Positions 48,001-58,065 of a stretch of DNA of 64,000 nucleotides are shown piece after piece. Source of the stretch: Haliclystus octoradiatus (Eukaryota; Cnidaria; Staurozoa; Stauromedusae; Haliclystidae); the NCBI GenBank assembly GCA_916610825.1, contig OU744448.1, forward strand, positions 10,916,125 through 10,980,124, read 5' to 3'. The stretch's first letter is position 1. Each line of letters starts with the position of its first letter. The position numbers and the translations under genes are program-made. Under the pieces are notes generated by a model, which searched no databases, was not told the origin of the DNA, and saw only the letters and a program-made list of their open reading frames with translations.

Positions 48001-49497
48001 TATAACGTGATACAGCCCGTATTACTAGTATGAAATACGAAGTGACGATTTGACAGCTGTAAACCGTAATTTTTTACAAAAGGATTCCAGCATTGAAAAT
48101 TTGATCCCCCAAAATGTCCAACATCCCCCCGGGCTACACGTACTGCATTCTATCTTTCTTCTCGATATCATATTGGTGTTAACCTGCGTGCAGACCTCCT
48201 GTTTTCCTTCGTCAAAGAGTAGGGTTTGCAAGACCCAGGGGGGGGGGGGGGTAACTCAAGAAATTTCAGGGACAGGGAGGTGCAAGTTTAAATTCAGAAA
48301 TTTGCCCTCCAAAATTTTGTTTCTCCAAAATTGATACCTCAAATATTTATTCAGGCCAAAATGTATACCCCAAACACTTTTTTATAGAATCATATTTGAA
48401 AACTGAAAGTTACAATTTCATGGGTTTACATCGACATTTTTTGCCCTCAATAATTGGCACGTCCCCGTATACCATCCATTTAAAGTTATCCCTCCGGACT
48501 GCGAAACGCTGGCAGAATCTCAGTTCAGCGTCGTTTGGCTTACCAAAAAACTGGTAAGACCAATCAACGTCAATCGAATTGAATTCCTTTTTCGTCATTG
48601 CTTTTTCAATCGTAATTGGCACCAATTCGTACAATACATTTATTCTTGCTTCGTCAGTTGTGACTGGAATGTATACATGGATGTTTAAATGTTTGACGGG
48701 ATGCCTCTTGTACAAAGTGATTTTCGGGAGCGTAGCTTTGACGAGAAGAATTTATCCAAATGTATTGATATATGAAAGATTTAAGTTGAATTTCAGAAGA
48801 TAGATGTCCGATGTGTAAACAAAGATAATATTATTTCCAAAAAAGTCTTTCAACATCATAAATAACTTGAGTAAAATATTCTCTCTTTTTAATAGAAAGA
48901 AGTTTGCACCGAACAAATAAATGATAAGAAAACAGTGATACGAATTTAACTGATCTTTTTATCTAAGTTATATTTTATGCCGTGAATGTTTTTTCCTGCT
49001 CATAATTAATTGAAGCATTCTTTTGTCGTCTTTTCTCTTTTAGCCATTTGTGCCGGAACCACATGTAATTATAACTAATCACATGACAGTAATGTTTGTA
49101 AGTTCAAACCACTAAATTAATGCGGTAGTTCAAATCATGGAGCAAACATATTGGTATCAATATTCAATTATTATAGACTTCTATCAACATTTTACATCTT
49201 TTTATCTGCAATGTCATACTGAGTATGAACTGAGATTCTGCCAGCGTTTCACAGACCCTACTCTTGACGAAGGAAGATAATAGGTCTGCACGCAGGCTAA
49301 TTAGTGTGAGCTATTCATTGCAGGTTGATGCATCGTTTCGTCGTGGTGATCTTACTACTGCCAATTCTGCATCAAGACGTGCAAGGCTATTTAGTTTAAT
49401 ATCGATTGGTATAGGTATTGGAAGCTGGTTGGTCGGTCTTGTCATGATTATAGTATTTGTGTCCACGGATGGAAGTGGTACGGCTTATAATGATTGA
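42019..49497 (+). CDS. CD225/dispanin-type membrane protein, paralogue 2
   Basis: Exons 42019-42061, 44540-44808, 45264-45359 and 49324-49497 join in phase into about 193 residues. Exon 1 is MDQQKQPEADNYDQ. Exon 2 (90 residues) has a PPPY motif, then an expanded Gln/Tyr/Pro tract with QQ runs and a duplicated 24 bp unit encoding QQQSYVYP. Exon 3 is shorter than in paralogue 1 (starts MSPPENHTG) but has the same GLAWFSCLLCFWPLGLVAII segment. Exon 4 has SFRRGDLTTANSASRRARLF and the second hydrophobic segment, ending GTAYND. The family and likely membrane place are as for paralogue 1. Intron 3 holds a reverse-transcriptase relic, a hairpin and an hAT-like element that ends 24 bp before exon 4. 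An AATAAA is at 49960. Confidence 0.88.
43430..43935 (+). pseudogene. LINE 3' relic in intron 1 of paralogue 2
   Basis: A frame reads IIKPIALYGSDFGG near 43480, like the PxLxYGxExWG block after the RT of many LINEs. It continues with interruptions through VNIIKYLIRLL to WIPSPSNHV near 43940. Stops interrupt it. Confidence 0.5.
45264..45359 (+). other. Exon 3 of CD225 paralogue 2
   Basis: Membrane exon of the 42019-49497 gene. Acceptor ctctag, donor GAG|gtaagt. It is 96 bp, against 126 bp in paralogue 1; the missing part is the VTGQPGQN-like linker before the hydrophobic segment. Confidence 0.88.
46000..47650 (-). pseudogene. Relic of an unusual reverse transcriptase
   Basis: Read on the minus strand from about 47600 to 46000: LSKTLANLMFERKIKSAMK, GLDADGWRNMLVSKKFGQAG (near 47010), NPGVRPIEIG (near 46840), AGQPAGCEAAIHSL and LLVDASNAFNNLNR (RT motif A, near 46660), GQGDPLAMAICGIGIAPM (motif B, near 46450), VAFADDLGG (motif C, near 46370), then KYLGSFIG. 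The order and motifs are those of a reverse transcriptase, but the wording (DASNAFNNLNR, GDPLAMA, FADD) differs from the LINE and Gypsy copies in this window. Similar proteins occur in other invertebrates as far as I recall. I cannot name the clade. Stops and shifts break it. It lies antisense in intron 3 of paralogue 2. Confidence 0.75.
47862..48025. repeat. Foldback hairpin without spacer
   Basis: About 75 bp arms meet at GAGCCGCTCGGCGAG near 47950. Paired words include GTGAGACAC and GTGTCTCAC, and GTATCGCATTATATTAACAC and its imperfect inverse. Arms differ at roughly one base in six. Probably a MITE. Confidence 0.65.
48180..49299. mobile_element. 1120 bp hAT-like element inserted beside a splice acceptor
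   Basis: Ends TAACCTGCGTGCAGACC... and ...GGTCTGCACGCAGGCTA, with further pairing through CCTTCGTCAAGAGTAGGG. The 8 bp direct repeat is ATTGGTGT at the left (48172-48179) and ATTAGTGT at the right (49300-49307). A 101-codon minus-strand frame (48410-48715) has no recognised domain. Paralogue 1 shows the empty site: CATATTAGTCTTGAGCTATTC just before its exon 4. A run of 14 G lies at 48238-48251. The 80 bp hairpin at 28647-28726 has the same ends. Confidence 0.8.
49324..49497 (+). other. Exon 4 of CD225 paralogue 2
   Basis: Last coding exon of the 42019-49497 gene. The acceptor GAGCTATTCATTGCAG is only 24 bp from the end of the 48180-49299 insertion. Confidence 0.88.
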
Positions 49498-49959
49498 ATT
49501 AAGTCTTCTAACTGTATTTTAAATTCGATTTTTTATTATGTGATAATAATATCAATGTATTTGTATTAATTTGTCTTATAAAACACATAACACAAATGTC
49601 TAGGTTACCTTTCAAAGGAATACATTTTATAGATTATGCTAGCTCTAGCTAGCTCATTGACTGATCTATAAGTCCCGCTTTGATATACCGCAATTTGACG
49701 AGCGGTAACCTTACAAACATATCAAAATCGTCAAAGTAAAAGTGAGACTTGGGCAAGTCAAGCTAGCTCAGTTAATTGTCTCTAAGAGTGCACTATCCAG
49801 TATCTCTGGGAGTAACTCCCATAGAGCGGCTTGTATATAGAGTGAAATGATCATTAATATACTTTATCAACAATTTTGGAATACTATATACATCGATAAT
49901 TTAAGTGATATTTTGTTCAAAACTTCTAACAAGACCGGGAGTAAGACCATAGCCTTCCT

Positions 49960-49965
49960 AATAAA
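49960..49965 (+). other. Likely polyadenylation signal, CD225 paralogue 2
   Basis: AATAAA 463 bp after the stop. The UTR still carries the GTCTTATAA and TTTTATAGATTATGCTA block seen in paralogue 1. Confidence 0.45.
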
Positions 49966-50192
49966 GCTACCTATGTCTAGTTTACCTAGCCTATTTGGCT
50001 ATGGTCTAGCCGCACGGCGCACAGGATAAACTTTGCGCGACATGAGAAATTGTCGCGAGAAAGTCTGTGAAATTCGACCCAGTTATATTCCGGATCTAAA
50101 GCCATCATCGGAATACTTGCCGAAGGCGTAGCGAGAACAAATTTTCGGGCTTGTATTCAAGAGGTCCTGTAGGAACCTTCCTGCACCATCTA

Positions 50193-50205
50193 GAACATTC
50201 TAGAA
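50193..50205 (+). promoter_or_regulatory. Perfect three-unit heat-shock element in 5' LTR
   Basis: GAACATTCTAGAA gives alternating GAA-nn-TTC-nn-GAA units with exact 2 bp spacing. A GAACCTTC pair lies 20 bp upstream. A TATAAAT word follows at 50288-50294. The same array is in the 3' LTR (53743-53755) and in the LTR fragment at 36448-36460. Confidence 0.6.
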
Positions 50206-50415
50206 CATAGGAGAACCTACATGACTCCCCGCATGACTCACAAATGACCATGCGTGATCTAGCAGCTTCTAGCATTTATCTAAACACTATAAATACAGTA
50301 AATGAAAACTATGAAAACTATGAGAACTTAATGTACAGTCTACTATCAACATGTCAACTTGGAATTAATATTATTATTCATAAGAAGAAATATACCATAC
50401 AAATCAATTCAACCT

Positions 50416-52568
50416 CAGAGTGAAATCAAAAAAGAAAAAAAGTTTTTTAGATGACCATGCCAGAATGTTGAAAAATAAGCGCGATAATTACCATAAAATA
50501 TTTATTAGAACAAATGATGCAATTTATTTCAATTTATTTAAAAAAACTAGGAATCAATTTACAAATTATTTTAGGCAATGCAAGAAAAATTATTATCATC
50601 AAAATATATTAGAAAACAAAGGAAATCCTAAACAAATGTGGAAATTTCTGAAAGAGATTTTACCAAATAAATTAAAAAATGTAAATATTAATACTCTTAA
50701 CATAAATGATAAACCAATTACTGATAATATAACCATAGCAAATGAATTTAACAATTATTTTTTAGATATTGCAAATAAATTAGCCTCGTCTATTCAGTCA
50801 ACAAATTATAATCCAATGACTTTAACAACAAATTTTATAAATAATATAACAAATGTAGATATCTTAGCAAATCAATTTCAATTTCAGTCAATTTCAATTT
50901 TAGAAACAGAAAATTTAATATATAAACTACCAAATAAACGATCGGTAGGTATCGATAACATAGAAACTAGGCTTTTAAAATTAACTGCACACAGCATTGC
51001 ACCAGGCTTGACTAGAATATTCAATCTTTCTCTCAGGGATGGTGTCTTTCCTGAAGCTCTGAAAACAGCAAAGGTTATCCCTTTACACAAAGGGGATGCC
51101 ATAACTGAGAGAACCAATTATCGTCCAATTTCAGTCCTTCCGATAATCTCCAAACTTTTAGAAAAAATTGCTCATACCCAGTTAAATTATTATTTATCAA
51201 AACATAATTTATTAACTAATTACCAATTTGGTTTTCGTAAAAACCATTCGACAGACGGTAGTGTGTTAAATTTTTCTGAGTTTTGTTTCAATAATATTTT
51301 AAATAGAAATCTTATAGGTGTAATTAGTATTGATCTTAAAAAGGCATTTGATACTGTAGACTTGTATATATTATTAGATAAATTAAAATTATACGGCAGT
51401 GATGTAAATAGCTTAAATTTTTTTAAATCTTATTTATTGAATAGAAAACAAATTGTTAATATAAATAGTGTAAATTCAAATTTAGGTGTAATTAAATACG
51501 GAGTTCCTCAAGGGTCAATCCTTGGGCCGCTACTCTTTCTTATTTATATAAATGATATTTGTAACTCTGTAAATAACTGTAAAATAAATCTATATGCAGA
51601 TGATACGCTTTTGTATGTAGCCCGTAAAGATTTGAAAGACGTTGAAGAAATTTTACAGTCAGATCTGATTGAAATACATGCCTGGCTGTGTGCAAATAAA
51701 CTAACATTAAATATAAATAAAACTAACTGCATGGTAATAGGCTCCAGGCCAAAACTTAATAAACAAGAACACGTCGATTTAATAATAAAGCTGGATGACA
51801 AACCTGTCGAAAGAGTAGATCTTTTAAAATACCTAGGCATTTTAATAGACAATACCCTATCTTTCGACAAACATGTCATAGCAATTAATAAGAAAATAAA
51901 TAGAAGCTTGGGCGTTTTGAAATACGTGAGACGCTTCATACCGCAAGAAGCAGCTAGAACTATTTATAACACCATTGTTTTGCCACACTTTGACTACTGC
52001 GCTGTCGTATGGGGGAACTGTAAAACCGAACATCTAGATCGCCTCCAGAGATTGCAAAACAGAGGAATGAGGACAGTGCTCCGTTGTAACTATCGCACTC
52101 GTGTCTCTGATATGCAAAGTCAACTAGGTTGGCTTTCTGTTAGAGACAGAATAACATCGCATCAACTAATGTTCACTCATAAAATTAAACTCAAACTAGC
52201 TCCTCCTTTGCTTTCCGACTTTTTCCAACTGCCGTATTCCACCAGAACAAGATCTCACGCCCACAATGACATTTACATCAAGTCGAGCCATCGTCATTCA
52301 TTTCAAGACGCTGGTGCGCATAAGTGGAACGATCTACCGTCTGCAATGAAGGAAGTCCAAAGCAGGCCTACTTTCAAACGTCTCCTTGAGAAGCACTTAC
52401 GTTCTTAGTATACTTTACACTTACCACTCTTTCCTGTTATTTATGCCTGTTTTTTTACTTAATGTTTGTTTTCCTGTCAACTTAGCTATGTATCAGTCCT
52501 TTGAAAAAAAGTTTGTATAACTTAAAGGTTCTGAATAAATGATGATGATGATGATGATGATGATGATT
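50416..52568 (+). mobile_element. 5'-truncated LINE with (TGA)n tail
   Basis: The insertion begins directly after LTR position 50415 in coding sequence. It ends in (GATGAT)n at about 52541-52567 instead of poly(A). Compared with the intact LTR (53718-54011), five or so target bases seem lost and no target duplication is visible. There is no endonuclease domain. Confidence 0.8.
50420..52408 (+). CDS. LINE reverse transcriptase, 5'-truncated frame
   Basis: 662 codons open from the truncation point, starting at GTG in frame, so the shown start is not a real start. Linker first, then RT: TAKVIPLHKGD, NYRPISVLPIISKLLEK (residues about 215-250), FGFRKNHST, ISIDLKKAFDTVD (motif A, about 305), GVPQGSILGPLLFLIYINDI (motif B, about 360) and NLYADDTLLY (motif C, about 390). 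The C-terminal part includes LKYLGILID, FDYCAVVWG and HKWNDLPSAM. The RT catalytic aspartates are all present and no stop interrupts the frame. The wording fits the Jockey/CR1/L2 side of the LINE tree. Without the endonuclease it is likely inactive, but the insertion looks young. Confidence 0.9.
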   Translation: MKSKKKKSFLDDHARMLKNKRDNYHKIFIRTNDAIYFNLFKKTRNQFTNYFRQCKKNYYHQNILENKGNPKQMWKFLKEILPNKLKNVNINTLNINDKPITDNITIANEFNNYFLDIANKLASSIQSTNYNPMTLTTNFINNITNVDILANQFQFQSISILETENLIYKLPNKRSVGIDNIETRLLKLTAHSIAPGLTRIFNLSLRDGVFPEALKTAKVIPLHKGDAITERTNYRPISVLPIISKLLEKIAHTQLNYYLSKHNLLTNYQFGFRKNHSTDGSVLNFSEFCFNNILNRNLIGVISIDLKKAFDTVDLYILLDKLKLYGSDVNSLNFFKSYLLNRKQIVNINSVNSNLGVIKYGVPQGSILGPLLFLIYINDICNSVNNCKINLYADDTLLYVARKDLKDVEEILQSDLIEIHAWLCANKLTLNINKTNCMVIGSRPKLNKQEHVDLIIKLDDKPVERVDLLKYLGILIDNTLSFDKHVIAINKKINRSLGVLKYVRRFIPQEAARTIYNTIVLPHFDYCAVVWGNCKTEHLDRLQRLQNRGMRTVLRCNYRTRVSDMQSQLGWLSVRDRITSHQLMFTHKIKLKLAPPLLSDFFQLPYSTRTRSHAHNDIYIKSSHRHSFQDAGAHKWNDLPSAMKEVQSRPTFKRLLEKHLRS

Positions 52569-52849
52569 GTTATTATTATTTCTTCAACATAATTCTACAG
52601 TTCTCATCAATTGGTCCGTCGAATTATAAGAACAACTCATCAATTGGTCCGTCGAATTACAAAAACAACTAATTATGAATAATCTTCAAGACTTTACAAC
52701 ATAATTTATAATCTGAAAGTATTTTATTACAACATGGAATTGAACACAACATTTTATTCACGACCGCGGCATCAAAACAATATAACTAGATTGATTTTCA
52801 CACTGAGGAACAATGGCATTTTACGTAACTAATCAAAACACGCAGAAAA

Positions 52850-53360
52850 CACATGAAATGGAACTAAACACAAGAAATGGAACTAAACACAAGAGTGGAA
52901 CTATGGAACTACACACGAGAAATGGAAATAAACACAAGAAATGGAACTGAACACAAGGAATTAGATTACCCAAAACTGAAGAGACTGAATTAAAAAAGTA
53001 AGATTTTAAAATACTGAACATAAACCATTGAACATTCCAACATTTTGGAACTTTTAAATATTGAACACTAAACATTGGACATTCCAACATCATAAAACTT
53101 TTAAATATTGAAACATTCAACATTCAACTAAGAACATTGAAACACAATGAACACACTAAGAATACTAAACGAACTAAGAAACACACAAGAACACACAACA
53201 GAGTTTAAAATTGAACACACAAGAATAAGCAACAACTCATGAAAATACTGAATTCATCAAACACACAAGAATAAGCAACAACTCAAGAAAATACTGAATT
53301 AATCAAGCACACAAGAACAAGCAACAACTCAAGAAAATACTGAATCCATCAAACTCACAA
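52850..53360. repeat. Degenerate short repeats inside the LTR element
   Basis: GGAACTAAACACAAGAAATG-like units repeat at 52859-52960. A longer unit containing ACACACAAGAATAAGCAACA and CTCAAGAAAATACTGAAT repeats about three times at 53210-53350. No frame is conserved. Confidence 0.65.
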
Positions 53361-53717
53361 GCAAAAAAATATGACTATAAAAGAAACATTGAAGATTACC
53401 AAGCTCATAGAAGAAACTGAAATTAAACCAAATATAACACTTGTATGAAAATTTCTTTTTCTGGAAATCCAAAGCAATTAAACAAATTGGTATGCACCAA
53501 AATTGTAATGAATTTTCTCATTAACTGTTATGCAATTAGTCTATAAGCATATCTAAAACCTTCATTAATAGCTTCTACTATACCATAATTACTTACATTT
53601 ATATTTACATACATTTATTATTTACAATTTAGCATATATTAAAGCATTAATCTTTCTCATTTTTAGCCTATATCATGCATTTTTATTTATGGCTCCGCCA
53701 TCTGGCGGGGGGAGTTA

Positions 53718-54011
53718 TGTAGGAACCTTCCTGCACCATCTAGAACATTCTAGAACATAGGAGAACCTACATGACTCCCCGCATGACTCACAAATGACCA
53801 TGCGTGATCTAGCAGCTTCTAGCATTTATCTAAACACTATAAATACAGTAAATGAAAACTATGAAAACTATGAGAACTTAATGTACAGTCTACTATCAAC
53901 ATGTCAACTTGGAATTAATATTATTATTCATAAGAAGAAATATACCATACAAATCAATTCAACCTACGTTGTTATTATTATTTCTTCAACATAATTCTAC
54001 AGTTCTCATCA
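53718..54011 (+). repeat. Intact 3' LTR with heat-shock element
   Basis: 294 bp reference LTR for the family: TGTAGGAACC at the start, heat-shock element 53743-53755, TATAAAT about 53838, and CTCATCA at the end. Confidence 0.85.
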
Positions 54012-54049
54012 GTCCCATCGGGCCCAAAATTTCTCTCGTCTGTCCTGAT

Positions 54050-54904
54050 CATAGACTTATTAGAACATCTAGACCATAGACATAATATGTTAGTATATAA
54101 TATGTTATATAATAATCTATTATGTCTATGATCTAGACCGCTAACTTCTGACGTCATCCATTAACAAGCCCTAAAATCGAATGTCCGCCAAAATTTCTCG
54201 AAATTTCGAAAACGCAAAGAATATCCGCCATGTTGCGGGCCATGTTGGCCTCACCAGGTTTTCAAAAGTCCATTTAAAATATTAGGAAACAAGCAAATGG
54301 AGTGGAGGAAATAAGGTATTGTGAGTGCATTGGAAGATTGATCGTCATCAAATTTCAATCATTTGAAGATCATAGATTTGTCTACACAATGGAGGTGTTT
54401 AATCCGATTGGGGACATGATTAGCAGCTACGTAAATGAATTAACGGGTATTTATTAGCTGAACTGTCTGAACACGCAATTTTTGTAACATTTGAATTTAC
54501 ACTTCAATTTGTATGAATAATCACGCTATCATAATTATCTATTGATTCAGATACTTTGAAATATGTTTACATCCTTAATTGAATTTTAAATATAGTTACA
54601 ACAATATCTCTGAAAGTAGTTCGTTCTACTTTTTCGCTAATCTCTCGTTTACCAATCGGATTGAACACGTCCATTGTCTAGCAAAATCTATGATCTTCAA
54701 CTTATTGAAATTTGATGACGATCGGTATTCAATTGCGCTCACAATAGCTTATTACCCTCACTCCATTTGTCTGTTTACTGATATTTTAAATGACGTTTTG
54801 AAAATATGGTGAGGCCAACATGGCGGATTTCGTTTATTCGATGGTTTTCGAGCGGACACTGTGACGTCAGAAGTTAGCGGTTTAGATGTTCTAATAAGTT
54901 TATG
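54050..54904. mobile_element. 855 bp foldback element with 8 bp target duplication
   Basis: Long inverted arms: about 54050-54410 against 54650-54904, with GCTAACTTCTGACGTCA, GGCCAACATGG-like and ATTTGATGACGATC words paired. They start CATAGACTTATTAGAACATC and end in the inverse. The perfect direct repeat GTCCTGAT flanks it (54042-54049 and 54905-54912). No transposase. The left arm carries the nested hairpin 54075-54130. Confidence 0.85.
54075..54130. mobile_element. 56 bp micro-hairpin with 8 bp direct repeat
   Basis: Arms CATAGACATAATA and TATTATGTCTATG enclose 30 bp of AT-rich sequence. ATCTAGAC is repeated on both sides (54067-54074 and 54131-54138). The right arm of the host element has only one copy of that word and no hairpin, so it is an insertion. 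Its ends resemble the host's own CATAGACTTATTA end. Confidence 0.75.
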
Positions 54905-54912
54905 GTCCTGAT

Positions 54913-56692
54913 CCAACGGTTGCCATGGGGATTGAAATTCAGTTTTCCTCCCTGTGTCATCCGTCATATTGTTTCTTTTTCAATGGCCGATGACTTCGAC
55001 CATAAAAATTCATCCATGATTCAACAACGTTTACGTTTGGCTTTTTAGTGACCTGGTTAGCCTATAGCCTGCAACCGTTCATGCGTTGAAAGATTTTGAT
55101 ACACATAACACAAGCAAGTAAAAAGGGAAACAAAAGGTCAGTGATATAAGTTATGGACTTGACTCCTGAGGACCTGAGTAAACCAATAAAAAAATAATTC
55201 CAATTTTGGACGTAGACTTTTTTCAGATAAATTAAAAAGTGATTAGGCTAGTATGAAACTTCTTAAAACTTCATAAAACTATTCCATCCCACTTCTGTCT
55301 TATAATGGAAGCTCAATTCCTCTAAACTACGTGGATTGAACTCGATGTAGTTGAAGTAACCCTATATAGGCATACTTTACGTAACGAAATTAATCATGTG
55401 TAGCCGGTATCCAGTTAAACCGTACTCAGATTACATCCGTCCACGTTTTTACTGCACTGTTATTAATGAAAAATTTGATGTACCAATGGTTTTTAGACTC
55501 TATTCAAGCTTAGGACTTTTAGTTTATGCATCAGTAAGGGTGTTATCGTGAATGAATTGGTAATGATAATTAGAATATTTTTATCTGTAAAAAAAAGAAT
55601 AATTCTGGAAGCAAATACCGAAGGTTTTCAAGTTTTGATAGAGTCTCGTACTTAGAATTTTCTCATACTTTTATTGAATTATAAAATTTGAAATGTTCAA
55701 AAAAGTTTCTGGATTTGTTTATATTGCCATGAAGGATGATTAGAAAAAACTTATCTTACATTACTTAGTTGAATTAATTTTAAAAACTCGACTCAACTGC
55801 AAGCTGAAAGCGGATGGATTTAGTTGAAAAAGTATAAAAAATTGTAAAAACAGTAACAAATGTGTGGCAAGAAAAGGTTCAGATTAATATTGAAATTCTT
55901 GTTCTGCAACTAAGATCTTAGCCGCAAACAGCAAACTCTGCAGTCTGGGACCGTCACTCCACGTCAACTCACAGACAAAAAACACAACACTGTCAGAATT
56001 TAATGAAATTTATTTTACTAAAAGATAATGAAGTGAATAGGCCTATCGACTTGGCAAATTTTGAAGTAATATAGTCAAAGAATGAAGGAAAATAGATCCC
56101 GCTAAAGAGCACGAGATAGTTAGGTAATTGCATTGGGAAAATTTAATTTTAATTTTTGGGGGCGATTTGTGTTTGCTATCAAAATGCAATACACACATCA
56201 TTTAAAATCTCCGACCATGTAGTTTTTATTTGTATGTATATGTATGTTTTGAAAAGCAAAATATAATATTTTTTTTAATAATAATTAAAAAAAACGTTTG
56301 AGGCTAATTTTAGATATGAGCCCACAATTAAAAAAATTTGAAACCTCACCTATATACAGAGAATAATGTGTGATGATTTTCGAAATTTAAACAAATGTTC
56401 TGTACTAAGAGCGCGCCAATCTTGATTCCATTTTCTCTCCTATTATTCTTATAATCCTACCTTGAGAAATCTCAACTCTCGTGTTGCAAATCAAAACAGC
56501 GATTTATTCAATGAAACGAGTATCGATTTCCATTGGAACAAATAAATTAAACAACAAATGATATCTTTTAGTTGAACTCAAGTTGTAAAATCCATTCATT
56601 TCACAAAAGCCAGTCTGTAGGCCTAACAATTTTTACATTTTACGTAGTAGTGCTACAAATACACTCTGTGAGATTCACAAAGTACTCTTGAT
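54913..56692. other. Spacer with no recognised feature
   Basis: About 1.8 kb of AT-rich sequence between two foldback-type elements. No domain, exon or repeat partner was seen. Confidence 0.45.
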
Positions 56693-56989
56693 CAGGGGCG
56701 GATGCAGGAAAAATCTCAAGGGGTGCAAGAATTTGCCTTTAGGGGGTGGGACAAATTTTTGAAAATTTAAAGCTCTCTAAACGCTTATAAACGCAATTTC
56801 TTGGTCTCAAAATCAATTTTCAAATGACATTAAATTCAGATATGATATCAATAAGAAATTGAATTGACTCAAAATATATAATACTCGGATAACAATATAA
56901 TATCATATAACGCCGATATAGCATTTCTCTAAGCGTTTCACAACAATAAAAGCAAAATATTTACAGCAGTGTAATAACTATAATAATAT

Positions 56990-57200
56990 TAATAACAGAT
57001 TGAATCAACATATATGTGAAACCGAAAAAAATAACAAGATTTATGATTAACCTGCTAATTACAATAGGCCATAGAAAAAATACTTGTGCTAGTTTGATTT
57101 TGAATTCATTCAATGTGCAGGAAGCTCTCAATATTCCAGGTAAGTTGATCCATAAGATGGGGGCAGCAACAGAAAAATATTCACCTCCATAGTCCATAGG
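56990..57200 (-). pseudogene. LINE C-terminal tail fragment
   Basis: Minus-strand frame reads YFSVAAPILWINLP then TLNEFKIKLAQVFF, the usual end of CR1/Jockey-type LINE proteins (FSVAAPxLWNxLP...FKxxLK). It is inside the hAT-like element. Confidence 0.65.
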
Positions 57201-58065
57201 AAATAAACCATAAAACACAAGCACAGTATGATATCACTGAATTTATAATTATCAGAAGTTCTGAGCTCTGACTTGAAGAACAAAATATATAAAATTGTAA
57301 ACAAAAGGAAAGTGTAGGCCTAAACAAAACAACAATCGAAGAAAAAATTGAGTGAATACAAAACGTGATATAGAGCATCAACGAAATTTCATTTTTCATA
57401 ATTCGTACCTTGAAATTTGAATCAAAACGTTGCACCCTGGCTTACTTACACAACAAAATGTAGGCCTATAAACACAAGGGTAAATAAATAAACTAGCAGT
57501 CGAAGAAAAGATTGAGACTATACAAAACATCCATGAGGTTTCATTTCACATTAATTCGTACTTCAAAACGTGGGCTATACAACAAAACATATAAACACAA
57601 GGAAAGTGTAAACAAACAAATAGTTGAAGATAAAAGGTCAAAGGGATACAGAACAGGAAGTAAATCATCCATGAAATTTCATACCTTGAAGCAAAGTATC
57701 CTTGCTTTCCTTTCCTTATTTCACAGCTTTCTAAAATCCAACGACTGTGGTAGGTAAGCCTAGGCTATATATATTTCTGCGTTTCTATTCTGACACAACA
57801 TACATGTATCAAATCGTAATGTTCACCAGAAGAAAGAAAACGCATAAAAGCGCGTTCCAAACTTAACTTCATCATAAATAACTTTCAGGTCCTGTCCATT
57901 CTCATCGAATAGTGCTAAAATAGCTTGCTCCACTCCAATGTTAGCTGAAAGTCCGCCATGATGATTTCGATTTGAAATGCAGTGGCAAAAAACCATGCAA
58001 AAACAGATTAATCTGGATTTCAATTTCTTTCCTGGTTCAGATTATTTTGATATGGTTCGGATCAA

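Larger units (their letters stand above)
50168..54011 (+). mobile_element. Non-autonomous LTR element with a LINE inserted in its 5' LTR
   Basis: The 3' LTR is 53718-54011 (294 bp, TGTAGG...CTCATCA). The 5' LTR is split into 50168-50415 and 52569-52609 by the LINE. A 4 bp direct repeat GTCC flanks the whole (50164-50167 and 54012-54015). A purine tract (GGCGGGGGGAG) precedes the 3' LTR. A TTGGTCCGTCGAATTA word, repeated twice in tandem, follows the 5' LTR where a primer site is expected. The internal 1.1 kb has no gag or pol, only short repeats, so it must depend on another element. The intact parts of the two LTRs look nearly identical. A solo LTR (15718-15958) and a fragment (36332-36485) belong to the same family. 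Confidence 0.85.

Noticed and set aside
48410..48715. 101-residue minus-strand frame as a transposase
   Set aside because: No DDE, BED zinc finger or hAT dimerisation motif is visible; I kept only the element call based on its ends and 8 bp flanks.
53210..53350. CRISPR-like array
   Set aside because: Three imperfect tandem units without distinct spacers, inside an LTR element of an animal genome.
55000..56690. A gene between the foldback elements
   Set aside because: No frame longer than chance, no domain and no convincing splice pair.
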